Shown here piece by piece: positions 5,786 to 12,275 of a DNA stretch of 16,996 nt. Made by a program: the position numbers and the translations under genes. Positions within the stretch are counted from its first letter, which is position 1, and every line of letters starts with the position of its first letter. The stretch covers positions 1 to 16,996 of the forward strand of contig UQOE01000037.1 in NCBI GenBank assembly GCA_900542575.1, read 5' to 3'. The notes below the pieces were generated by a model. It was not told the origin of the DNA. It ran no database searches and saw nothing but the letters and a program-made list of their open reading frames with translations. Source of the DNA: an uncultured Oscillospiraceae bacterium. Its GTDB lineage: Bacteria > Bacillota > Clostridia > Oscillospirales > Acutalibacteraceae.

Positions 5786-8605
5786 ATGCCAAAAGATGTG
5801 CACCCCCGTATTCACACGAATGAACGGGATTTCCCGCTGGTAGATTACCACTGCAATGACCCGGTGAAGAAAAAGTACGTAATTAAGCTTGCTAAGATGA
5901 TCACGGACAATGTTCCGCGTACACTTCCGGGGCAGATGAAAGAGAACTACATGGACTTCTGGGTTCTGGACCGCGTCCTGAATCTGGATGAGGTCAAGTT
6001 CCTGCTCAGCTTTAAAAAGAAGAGAACGCCGCTGACCACGGCCGAGCTCGCCGAGCGGAACCACATGTCCATGGAAGAGACGCAAAAGATGATCGACCAC
6101 CTGCTGTGGGTCGGTATTCTGGAACAGAACCGTCTCAACGACGACAACCACATTCAGTATCTGGTGCCGAAATGGGTTGTCGGTTCCGGTGAGTACATGG
6201 TTGAGAACCCGACGCTCTGCGACGAGAAACCTGAAGTTGCCACGATGTTCAATCTGGCACCGCAGGAGCCGCTGGAGTTTGCCGCTAAGATGGTTCCTCC
6301 GGGAGGCGCCGGACTCGGCATGCACGTCATTCCGGTTGAGAAGGCCATTCCGAACGTATCGGAATCGGTCAGCATTGAGCACCTCTCACACTGGCTCGAC
6401 AAATACGATAAGTTCTGCGCCATGGTCTGCGCATGTCGAAAGGCGCAGCGCATCCGCGGCGAGGGCGTCGGCGACATTGAAGGATACATGTGCATCGGTG
6501 TCGGCGACATTGCCGAATATCTGGTCACGTCGAAGAAGGACGCCCATTATATTACCAAAGAAGAGGTTATCGAGACCCTGAAGCGCGCCGAGCGCAAAGG
6601 CTATGTCCATCAGGTCACCAATATTGACGGCCCTGACCGCATCGTCGGCATCTGCAACTGCTCCCCGGGGTCCTGTTACGGCCTTCGTACCTCACAGCTG
6701 TTCAACACCCCGAACATGTCCCGCTCCCCGTATCGGGCCCATGTCGACAAGGACAAATGCGTCGCCTGCGGCAAGTGCGTCGAAGTATGTCCGGCCGGTG
6801 CAGCCCGTCTTGGCCAGAAGCTTCGCCGCTCCGACGGAAGCGAAGTCACCTATCCTATGCACGAGCTGCCGGATGAACAGCGCTGGGGCGCCGATAAATG
6901 GAACCCGAATTACCGCGACGACAACAAGATCAACTGCTACGACACCGGTACTTCGCCGTGTAAGACCGCATGTCCCGCCCACATCGCCGTACAGGGCTAC
7001 GTAAAAATGGCGCTGGAAGGCCGCTATGAAGATGCCCTCCGCCTTATCCGCAAGGACAACCCGTTCCCGGCCGTCTGCGGCGCCGTCTGCAACAAACGCT
7101 GCGAAGACCGCTGTACCCGTGGCCTCATCGACAAGCCGGTCTCCATTGATGAGATCAAAAAGTTTGTCGCATACCGTGAACTCGACAATCCGGATAAGTT
7201 TGTCCCCATCTGTGAGAACGGAGACGGCAATCTCTGGGACAACTATAAAATTGCCATCATCGGTGCCGGCCCGGCCGGCCTTTCCGCAGCCTATTATCTG
7301 CGTGAGGAGGGCTATCCGGTCACCGTCTTTGAGCGCGAATCGCGCCCGGGCGGCATGCTGACCAACGGCATTCCGTCCTTCCGTCTGGAGAAGAAGGTCA
7401 TTGATGCGGAGATCGAGATCATCCGCAAAATGGGCGTCGAAATTAAATGCGGCGTCAACGTCGGCGAGGATGTCACAATCCAGGAGCTCCGCGACCAGGG
7501 CTACAAGGCTTTCTATATTGCCATCGGCATGCAGGGAGGCCGTCTTGCCGGTGTACCGGGTGAGGACGCCAAAGGTGTTGAGTCCGGCGTCAGCTTCCTG
7601 CGCCGCATTAACCAGGACAATTCCATTCGTCTCGGCGGAGACACGGTTGTAGTCGGCGGAGGCAATGTCGCAGCCGATGTCGCACGCTCCGCAGCGCGCG
7701 CAACCGACGGGAAAGTCTACATGGTATCCCTGGAGCAGCGGGATGAGATGCCTGCTGCCAAAGGCGAAATCGCCGAAGTTGAGGGCGAGAACATTGTCAT
7801 TGAGAACGGCTGGGGCCCGAAGGAAATCCAGCAGGACAAGAAGGGCAATGTCACCGGCATCGTATTCAAGAAATGCAACCAGGTCAAAGATGCTTCCGGT
7901 CGGTTCAATCCGCAGTACGACGAGGATGACACGATGACCATTCCATGCACGGATGTGCTCATGGCCATCGGTCAGTCGGCCCAGTGGGGCAGCCTGCTGG
8001 AGGGCACAAAGGTTGAGCTGAACCGCAATGGTACGGCCAAGGCGGATAAAGTAACCCTTCAGACCGCCGAGCCCGATATTTTCGTCGGCGGCGACATCTA
8101 TCACGGCGCCCGCTTCGCCATTGACGCCATCGCCGAAGGCAAGATTGCCATGTACTCCATCAACCGCTACGTCCATCCTGGCCAGTCGATGACCATCGGC
8201 CGCGACCTCCGCGAGTTCATCGAGCTCGATCGAGATGATATCTCCGTGCCGCTGGCTTCGTTTGACACGGCAGACCGCCAGGCACCGGGTATGAAGCCCG
8301 GTGACCCGCTCGCCACCTTCAGCGACCTTCGGGAACCGCTTACCGAAGAGCAGGTTAAGAAAGAGGCCGGAAGATGCCTTGGATGCGGTGCGACGACCGT
8401 TGACCTGAACCAGTGCATCGGCTGCGGACTTTGCACGACGCGCTGCGAATTTGACGCCATCCACCTGTCCCGTGATATCCCGGAGGCATCCAATATGGTT
8501 GTCGCCGAAGATATGTATAAGGCCATTGGCCCATACGCGGCGAAACGCGCTATTAAGATCATCAAGCGAGAGGTCAAAGAGAAGATCAGCTCGCTGAAAA
8601 AATAA
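5786..8605 (+). CDS. Multi-domain iron-sulfur flavoprotein, NAD(P)H oxidoreductase (GltD-like)
   Basis: A 939-residue cytoplasmic electron-transfer protein. Residues about 65-130 look like a winged-helix fold (TTAELAERNHMSMEETQ). Next comes a Cys-rich segment (C211, C215, C217, C236, C290, C292, C297), then a 4Fe-4S ferredoxin motif C325xxC328xxC331xxxC335. Residues about 380-450 match the Fe-S N-terminal domain of glutamate synthase small subunit (C392, C396, C431, C435, C439, C443). The FAD site is IGAGPAGLSAAYYL (492-505), the NAD(P)H site GGGNVAADVA (624-633), and GGD (768-770) completes the FAD fold. A C-terminal cluster region has C864, C867, C877, C880, C883 and C887. Relatives include NfnB, SudA and GltD. 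The start at 5786 follows GGAGG at 8 nt; the frame stays open 10 codons further upstream. It probably moves electrons between NAD(P)H and a low-potential acceptor. The acceptor is unknown; the dehydratase-type activator at 16741 is a candidate. Confidence 0.9.
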   Translation: MPKDVHPRIHTNERDFPLVDYHCNDPVKKKYVIKLAKMITDNVPRTLPGQMKENYMDFWVLDRVLNLDEVKFLLSFKKKRTPLTTAELAERNHMSMEETQKMIDHLLWVGILEQNRLNDDNHIQYLVPKWVVGSGEYMVENPTLCDEKPEVATMFNLAPQEPLEFAAKMVPPGGAGLGMHVIPVEKAIPNVSESVSIEHLSHWLDKYDKFCAMVCACRKAQRIRGEGVGDIEGYMCIGVGDIAEYLVTSKKDAHYITKEEVIETLKRAERKGYVHQVTNIDGPDRIVGICNCSPGSCYGLRTSQLFNTPNMSRSPYRAHVDKDKCVACGKCVEVCPAGAARLGQKLRRSDGSEVTYPMHELPDEQRWGADKWNPNYRDDNKINCYDTGTSPCKTACPAHIAVQGYVKMALEGRYEDALRLIRKDNPFPAVCGAVCNKRCEDRCTRGLIDKPVSIDEIKKFVAYRELDNPDKFVPICENGDGNLWDNYKIAIIGAGPAGLSAAYYLREEGYPVTVFERESRPGGMLTNGIPSFRLEKKVIDAEIEIIRKMGVEIKCGVNVGEDVTIQELRDQGYKAFYIAIGMQGGRLAGVPGEDAKGVESGVSFLRRINQDNSIRLGGDTVVVGGGNVAADVARSAARATDGKVYMVSLEQRDEMPAAKGEIAEVEGENIVIENGWGPKEIQQDKKGNVTGIVFKKCNQVKDASGRFNPQYDEDDTMTIPCTDVLMAIGQSAQWGSLLEGTKVELNRNGTAKADKVTLQTAEPDIFVGGDIYHGARFAIDAIAEGKIAMYSINRYVHPGQSMTIGRDLREFIELDRDDISVPLASFDTADRQAPGMKPGDPLATFSDLREPLTEEQVKKEAGRCLGCGATTVDLNQCIGCGLCTTRCEFDAIHLSRDIPEASNMVVAEDMYKAIGPYAAKRAIKIIKREVKEKISSLKK

Positions 8606-8630
8606 GCTCCTTTTCGAATCCATGAAACGG

Positions 8631-8664
8631 AAGGACCCCGCGTTGTCAGCGGGGCCCTTTCGTT
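8631..8664 (+). terminator. Terminator of the flavoprotein gene
   Basis: AAGGACCCCGC (8631-8641) pairs with GCGGGGCCCTT (8649-8659) with one mismatch and a 7-nt loop, followed by a weak T-run. The loop contains the -35 box of the next gene. Confidence 0.7.
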
Positions 8665-8671
8665 ATATAAT
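8643..8671 (+). promoter_or_regulatory. Promoter of the 75-residue protein gene, inside the upstream terminator
   Basis: TTGTCA (8643-8648) lies in the terminator loop and TATAAT (8666-8671) follows after exactly 17 bp. Both boxes are strong (5 of 6 and 6 of 6). The predicted leader is under 20 nt. Confidence 0.7.
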
Positions 8672-8696
8672 GGGAAAAATGATTGGAGATGATGGA

Positions 8697-8924
8697 ATGC
8701 CAGGATACCTCATTCAGGACACCACAGAGGAGGAGCGACGGGCCATTGTCGAGGAATCCCTTGGAAATCTGAACGGTGCCTGTGACGGCTGCATGGCCGG
8801 ACTGGCGGAAATGTACAACGACTACATTGCAGGCAAAAAAGAAATCCGCGAAATCAACGAGGAATTCAACGCCCGCTTTGTCCGCGATATGGAGCGGGAG
8901 GACCATAACAGCTGTGTTATGTAA
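8697..8924 (+). CDS. Small CxxC protein of unknown function
   Basis: A 75-residue, mostly helical, charged cytoplasmic protein. The notable motif is CDGC (Cys29 and Cys32) followed by MAGLAEMYNDYIAGKKEI, with a third cysteine at 73. The CxxC pair could bind a metal or act as a thiol pair; this is inference. I have the impression that similar small CDGC proteins recur in Clostridia, but cannot name a family. The start at 8697 is chosen because GGAG (8685-8688) lies 8 nt upstream and because the longer frame from 8622 would run through the terminator and the promoter. It is a separate one-gene unit with a promoter overlapping the flavoprotein terminator and a shared terminator with the convergent gene. 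Confidence 0.75.
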   Translation: MPGYLIQDTTEEERRAIVEESLGNLNGACDGCMAGLAEMYNDYIAGKKEIREINEEFNARFVRDMEREDHNSCVM

Positions 8925-8930
8925 TCCGAA

Positions 8931-8967
8931 CAAAAAATGACCCTGCCGGTTTCGGCAGGGTCGTTTT
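8931..8967. terminator. Bidirectional terminator between convergent genes
   Basis: GACCCTGCCG (8939-8948) pairs perfectly with CGGCAGGGTC (8953-8962). Six A residues precede it (8932-8937) and four T residues follow (8964-8967), so it can work for the plus-strand gene ending at 8924 and the minus-strand gene ending at 8974. Confidence 0.85.
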
Positions 8968-8973
8968 GTCGGT

Positions 8974-9945
8974 TCAGATGTTTTTGTCGGCATAGGTGAA
9001 TGTGGTGCGGGACTGGGCGGTCTGTCTGCCCTGCTGAACCACGATGCTGGTCAGCCGTACCGGCCGGCTTTCCGTGTCGTACCGGAAACTTTCGCTGTAA
9101 TAGGAGATGGCTTTTCCGTTCTTTTTCGATGTTATGCTGTACCCGGTCAGGTATCCTTTTCCATTCCGACTGTACTGGAAGCGGTATACCGGACCGCCGG
9201 TCCGGACTTCTGTAATGCGTCCGTGCTCATTCTGTATGCTCTTCCAATAACGAGAGGTAGATTCCCTGTTCGTGGAGAGCTTCAGCCGGCGGCCGCAGGA
9301 GATGCCGTCTTTATAAAGGAAGGTAAAGGTCATGGAGAAGCCATTGCTGTTTCGGAATGAGATGGACTGAAGGGTCTTGTCCTGGTTGTACTGGTAGAGA
9401 ACGTTATAGCGGGCAGAGCCATCTGAAAAATCGTAGTTCAGAAGTTTCCCGTGTTTGGCATAGAAACGGTACTCTTTTCGAAGCGCCTGACTGCCTCCCA
9501 GCTGGAAGTCGTAGTTTCCGATGTCTACGAGACGCTGTACCTTTCCGGTTCGAATGGATGGACAGAAGGCAAACCAGAGAGCGTTTTTCATGTCCTCATC
9601 TGTCTGCCCGACTTCCTGATTCCATAAGACAAACAGGCCGGGATCTTTGGTAAAGGCGCTTGGGTCCATAACCAGATATTCCGGAAAGCTGAAGATACCG
9701 GCGTAAATCATACTGCTCCGGGACGAGATGGAGAGGGTTTTGCTCTTTTTGTCCCAGCGGTAAACGGCCTTTCCGGTATCTTTTGCGCCGCTCTTATAGG
9801 TTTCCACAACAGATGCCGAGGCTTTCAGCGGCATGGCATTGGAGCGGTGCGGAGTCCTGGCGTGCACGGAGCCGATGATGGCCAGGACCAGAAAAATGGC
9901 AACCAGTATGACAGCAGTGATACGGCTGTATTTGGATGGGTTCAT
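8974..9945 (-). CDS. Exported or membrane-anchored protein of unknown function, distant paralog of the 79-1911 pair
   Basis: A 323-residue protein with a hydrophobic N-terminal segment (about 9-27) ending in VHA before Arg30, either a signal peptide or an uncleaved anchor. It shares scattered motifs with the two secreted proteins at the left of the window: YRWDKKSKTLSI compared with their YSYDS..KTL, FCPSIRTGKVQ compared with LSPAFxxGKIQ, and tyrosine-rich strand-like segments near the C-terminus. It lacks their paired cysteines and the CGAGFF motif. The start at 9945 is chosen because AAAGGAGG lies 9 nt upstream; a longer open frame to 10041 has no ribosome site and would bury the signal sequence. 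Function is unknown. Confidence 0.82.
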   Translation of the reverse strand: MNPSKYSRITAVILVAIFLVLAIIGSVHARTPHRSNAMPLKASASVVETYKSGAKDTGKAVYRWDKKSKTLSISSRSSMIYAGIFSFPEYLVMDPSAFTKDPGLFVLWNQEVGQTDEDMKNALWFAFCPSIRTGKVQRLVDIGNYDFQLGGSQALRKEYRFYAKHGKLLNYDFSDGSARYNVLYQYNQDKTLQSISFRNSNGFSMTFTFLYKDGISCGRRLKLSTNRESTSRYWKSIQNEHGRITEVRTGGPVYRFQYSRNGKGYLTGYSITSKKNGKAISYYSESFRYDTESRPVRLTSIVVQQGRQTAQSRTTFTYADKNI

Positions 9946-9979
9946 GGACGGATTCCTCCTTTTATCAAACACACGTACC

Positions 9980-9985
9980 ATTATA
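9980..9985 (-). promoter_or_regulatory. Candidate -10 box of the 8974-9945 gene
   Basis: On the minus strand an exact TATAAT lies 35 bp upstream of the start codon. I see no good -35 at 16-18 bp, so this is a weak call. Confidence 0.3.
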
Positions 9986-10087
9986 CGACAGGATCCGGTT
10001 TTGTTTATTGATTTTTTACAAACAGAAGGACAAACGGTCATAGATATCGACTAAAACAATAGGAAGAACCAGAGAGAGGAGGGGCAG

Positions 10088-10759
10088 ATGAAACGAAAAG
10101 ATCGGCAGCTTCTGTTTGCCGCCGCCGTACTGGTGCTGTTGGAACTCGCAGGACTGACGCTTGCCGTGCAGGCCCTCAGATGGAAGTTCTTTCTCTACTA
10201 TACCTATGACAGTAATCTGCTGGGGCTTATCAGCGGTGTGCTGCTCATTTTTGAAATTCTGCTGCACAGAAAGCATCCGGAGCGGCTGATGCCGCAGGCA
10301 CTGCACAGGCTGAGGTTTGTCTCCGCCTGTACCATGGAAGTCACATTGGTTACAGTTGCATTCCTTTTTCTCCCGGCTGCTGCATTGTCAAATGGAATAT
10401 CTGAGGCAGTACAGGGGCTTTTCCTGGAAGGCGATGCTCTTTATGTCCATCTCCTCGCTCCGCTCTGGAATCTGCTTATGTTCCTGCTGCTGGAGTGGGA
10501 CCCGCCGCTAAAGTTCACAGACACCGGACGGTGTCTGCTCTGGTCTGTCATTTACACAGCCGTATTGGCTTTGCTGAATGCCGGCTCTGTTGTGAACGGC
10601 CCGTATCCCTTCTTTCAGGTGCACAGCCAGCCGGTCCTGCTCTCGGTTCTGCTGGCAATGGCCGCTTTTGCCGGAAACTATTTTCTTATCTGCTGTACCT
10701 GGCTGGTCAGTCGGGCAGTCGGTACGGCGCATTGGAGGAAGGCACAGAAAATGCTGTAG
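10088..10759 (+). CDS. Six-helix integral membrane protein, Pr6Pr/FAR-17a/AIG1-like
   Basis: A 223-residue membrane protein with six likely spans at about 8-29, 42-60, 75-100, 119-137, 149-168 and 183-207. Polar family-like positions include TYDSNLL at 39-45 in the start of helix 2, HLLAPL at 121-126 in helix 4, and a GPYPFF turn (171-176) after helix 5. This arrangement resembles the Pr6Pr family of bacterial six-span proteins, relatives of the eukaryotic FAR-17a/AIG1 lipid hydrolases, in which a threonine and a histidine are important. Here the position corresponding to the threonine reads TYDSN; the histidine in HLLAPL is present. Activity is not known from the sequence. The start follows GAGGAGGGG closely. 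It is monocistronic. I see no clear terminator after it. Confidence 0.8.
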   Translation: MKRKDRQLLFAAAVLVLLELAGLTLAVQALRWKFFLYYTYDSNLLGLISGVLLIFEILLHRKHPERLMPQALHRLRFVSACTMEVTLVTVAFLFLPAAALSNGISEAVQGLFLEGDALYVHLLAPLWNLLMFLLLEWDPPLKFTDTGRCLLWSVIYTAVLALLNAGSVVNGPYPFFQVHSQPVLLSVLLAMAAFAGNYFLICCTWLVSRAVGTAHWRKAQKML

Positions 10760-10838
10760 TCTGTATTTACCGGAATTTCACCTTGCATGCCGGGACGTAT
10801 TGTAGGATAATAAAAATATAAATAATTTGTTAATGAAA

Positions 10839-10868
10839 CCGTCTGCTGTATGGAACTGCAGCGGACGG
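10839..10868 (+). other. Leader stem-loop upstream of the 44-residue protein gene
   Basis: CCGTCTGCT (10839-10847) pairs with AGCGGACGG (10860-10868) with one G-T pair and a 12-nt loop. It ends 10 nt before the ribosome site of the next gene. No T-run follows, so it is more likely a structured leader than a terminator. A weak promoter (TTGCAT at 10783, GATAAT at 10806, 17-bp spacer) would place it in the leader RNA. Confidence 0.4.
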
Positions 10869-10893
10869 TACAGGTCAAAGGAAGGTGACGTTT

Positions 10894-11028
10894 ATGTTCC
10901 ATTCTGTATTGAGCGCATTCATCCTTCTGGTTACTCTGCCGGCTCTCATTGCGAGCACTTTTGCGGATCTTTTTGAGAACATTCACAAGAACCTCGTTGT
11001 ACCGCGCAGAGCAAAAAAGAACAGCTGA
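10894..11028 (+). CDS. 44-residue single-span membrane peptide
   Basis: The frame encodes a hydrophobic segment at about residues 4-24 (SVLSAFILLVTLPALIAS) followed by a short amphipathic stretch and a basic tail (VPRRAKKNS). This is the layout of a small membrane protein with a cytoplasmic, positively charged C-terminus. A ribosome site, AAGGAAGGTGA (10878-10888), lies a few bases upstream, and a strong terminator begins 20 bp after the stop. It is therefore very likely a real gene, though below the size that gene callers usually report. The function is unknown; small membrane regulators, toxins and sporulation peptides share such features. Confidence 0.65.
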   Translation: MFHSVLSAFILLVTLPALIASTFADLFENIHKNLVVPRRAKKNS

Positions 11029-11048
11029 ATTTCAGCGCATATCGATTC

Positions 11049-11077
11049 GCCGGAGAAGTTTCTTCTCCGGCTTTTTT
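11049..11077 (+). terminator. Intrinsic terminator of the 44-residue protein gene
   Basis: GCCGGAGAAG (11049-11058) pairs perfectly with CTTCTCCGGC (11062-11071) across a 3-nt loop, followed by six T residues. Confidence 0.9.
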
Positions 11078-11143
11078 CCTGCAGTTTTGTAAAGACTTCG
11101 GTGTGATTTTTTAGAAGATTGAACATTTTTAGAAATTTGTTCT

Positions 11144-11171
11144 TTGATAAATAACAAATAGGTTTTAGAAT
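11144..11171 (+). promoter_or_regulatory. Candidate promoter of the first TetR-family gene
   Basis: TTGATA (11144-11149) and TAGAAT (11166-11171) are 16 bp apart, each a 5 of 6 match. The expected transcript start falls in the TGTTCTG motif at 11174. Confidence 0.5.
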
Positions 11172-11173
11172 AT

Positions 11174-11187
11174 TGTTCTGTAAAGGG
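11174..11187 (+). promoter_or_regulatory. Motif shared by the leaders of both TetR genes
   Basis: TGTTCTGTAAAGGG here matches TGTTCTGTAAAAGG at 12143-12156 upstream of the second TetR gene, and both are followed within 15 bases by CCGGAT. The left part belongs to an imperfect palindrome, AGAATATTGTTCT (11167-11179). It is a good candidate for a site bound by one or both TetR proteins. Confidence 0.45.
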
Positions 11188-11231
11188 ATTCTTCCCGGAT
11201 ACTTATGGGAAAACAGGATGGATGTGTATTT

Positions 11232-11828
11232 ATGTCCAAAAAAAGGGAATCAACGAGAAACGCAATCATCAATGCGTTTATCGTGCTGCTCTATGAAAAA
11301 GGAAAAGTATCTGCTATTTCGGTGAAGGATATTATTGCAAAAGCATTTATTTCACGCAGCACTTTTTATACTTATTTTGACAACATTGATGATGTGACGG
11401 CAGCCATGGCACAGCACTACGGAGAGGAGCTCGGAGATATCCTCCGGGACCACACACCGGTGTCCGAGAACATCACCGGCTATCATGCGCTGTACTATCG
11501 GCTTCTCGACTTTGTCAAACAGCACCAAACTATAGCTTCCGCCATTTTGCTGAACTATTCCAATGCCGCTGTTACCAAGGCCATTCAGGGCCCCATGTGC
11601 GAGGCCTTTCTGGAGCTTTATCGGCCGGCGCATATGTCGGCTTCTGAACTGCAGCTGCAGTATACGGCTCAATACTGGACGTACGGTGTGTATGGCTTCC
11701 TGAAAGAGTGGGTCCAGGAGAACTGTGAGCCGGACACGGAGGAAATGTCCCTTATTCTCATGAACGCGGTTATTACCAGTCAGGACTTCCTCCAGGATGT
11801 CCCGGAAACCGAACAGGTTTTCCTTTAA
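11232..11828 (+). CDS. TetR-family transcriptional regulator 1
   Basis: A 198-residue regulator. Residues about 7-55 form the TetR N-terminal helix-turn-helix: TRNAIINAFIVLLYEKG, then VKDIIAKAFISRSTFYTYFDN, the usual turn and recognition helix. The remainder is a helical ligand and dimer domain of uncertain subtype with conserved NYSN, QGPMCEAFLELYRPAH and QYWTYG. The start is placed at 11232 because similarity with the second copy begins exactly at this Met; a nine-codon extension to 11205 is open but unlike the copy's extension. GGATGG lies 9 nt upstream. The product aligns without gaps to the second TetR over 190 residues, about 73% identical by my count. The gene ends in a strong terminator, so it is a separate unit. 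The ligand and targets are unknown. Confidence 0.92.
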   Translation: MSKKRESTRNAIINAFIVLLYEKGKVSAISVKDIIAKAFISRSTFYTYFDNIDDVTAAMAQHYGEELGDILRDHTPVSENITGYHALYYRLLDFVKQHQTIASAILLNYSNAAVTKAIQGPMCEAFLELYRPAHMSASELQLQYTAQYWTYGVYGFLKEWVQENCEPDTEEMSLILMNAVITSQDFLQDVPETEQVFL

Positions 11829-11850
11829 CAAAATCGAATCTGTCCAGTTG

Positions 11851-11882
11851 GAACCGGAGAGTGTCTCTCCGGTTCTTTTTTT
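11851..11882 (+). terminator. Intrinsic terminator of TetR gene 1
   Basis: GAACCGGAGAG (11851-11861) pairs perfectly with CTCTCCGGTTC (11865-11875) across a 3-nt loop, followed by seven T residues. Confidence 0.92.
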
Positions 11883-11885
11883 ATA

Positions 11886-12095
11886 ATTGTGCAATATGAT
11901 GAATTTTATCATTTTTTGCTGGCTGACTGGTAATACCAGACTTATGTCTAACTTTCAGGTGATTTTCCAGACTTGTGTGTTTCTGCTTCTTGATATTTGT
12001 ACAGTATGCCAAAAAGATAAGATAGATTTTATAAAAATTGCACATATAATAAACGAACGTCTGTTTTTATACAACTTTTGTCAGAATTGCACAAA
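11886..12095. repeat. Three dispersed ATTGCACA words
   Basis: ATTGCACA occurs at 12037-12044 (immediately before TATAAT) and 12086-12093 on the plus strand, and inverted within ATTGTGCAAT at 11886-11895. Three copies in 210 bp of non-coding DNA suggest a protein-binding motif, though AT-rich composition raises the chance of coincidence. Confidence 0.35.
11927..11939. promoter_or_regulatory. Second FadR-type operator-like palindrome
   Basis: CTGGTAATACCAG is a perfect 13-bp palindrome containing TGGT-N3-ACCA, the same form as the operator at 5714. It lies about 340 bp upstream of the second TetR gene. The GntR protein encoded at 4809 is the obvious candidate to bind it; no nearby promoter is clear. 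Confidence 0.5.
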
Positions 12096-12126
12096 TTTTA
12101 GACACTGCTTTTTCCGGAAACCTCGA

Positions 12127-12150
12127 ACAGAACACGATTTCGTGTTCTGT
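12127..12150. promoter_or_regulatory. Perfect inverted repeat upstream of TetR gene 2
   Basis: ACAGAACACGA (12127-12137) is the exact reverse complement of TCGTGTTCTGT (12140-12150). The right arm is the start of the TGTTCTGTAAAAGG motif shared with TetR gene 1. No T-run follows on the plus strand, so an operator is more likely than a terminator. It fits a TetR-type dyad. Confidence 0.55.
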
Positions 12151-12275
12151 AAAAGGACCGGATGCGACTGTTAAAATATAGATAAAGTCACGGGGCCGGG
12201 TTAAGGAGCCGGTCCGAGCAGACTTTCTTTGGGATAAACATTTTTGGGATGATTTGGGAAGTTTTGGGTATTACT

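Larger units (their letters stand above)
11883..12275. other. AT-rich regulatory intergenic region between the TetR genes
   Basis: This stretch is markedly more AT-rich than its neighbours and holds no convincing gene; open frames here lack ribosome sites. It contains the TGGT-N3-ACCA palindrome, three ATTGCACA words, a 24-bp inverted repeat and the shared TGTTCTG motif, each listed separately. TATAAT at 12045-12050 directly follows one ATTGCACA copy but has no good -35. Confidence 0.6.

Noticed and set aside
6692..8623. 643-residue open frame on the minus strand opposite the flavoprotein gene
   Set aside because: It mirrors the flavoprotein reading frame, has no ribosome site or recognisable motif, and the plus-strand protein has clear conserved domains. 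It is a codon-bias shadow.
8622..8696. Longer 100-residue start for the CxxC protein
   Set aside because: The extra 25 codons would encode the terminator hairpin and the promoter of the gene itself; the start at 8697 has the ribosome site.
9946..10041. Longer N-terminus for the exported protein on the minus strand
   Set aside because: There is no ribosome site at 10041, the extension would place 32 residues before the signal sequence, and the start at 9945 has AAAGGAGG.
11887..12174. 95-residue open frame in the region between the TetR genes
   Set aside because: No ribosome site, begins beside a terminator T-run, and crosses the palindromes; more likely regulatory DNA.
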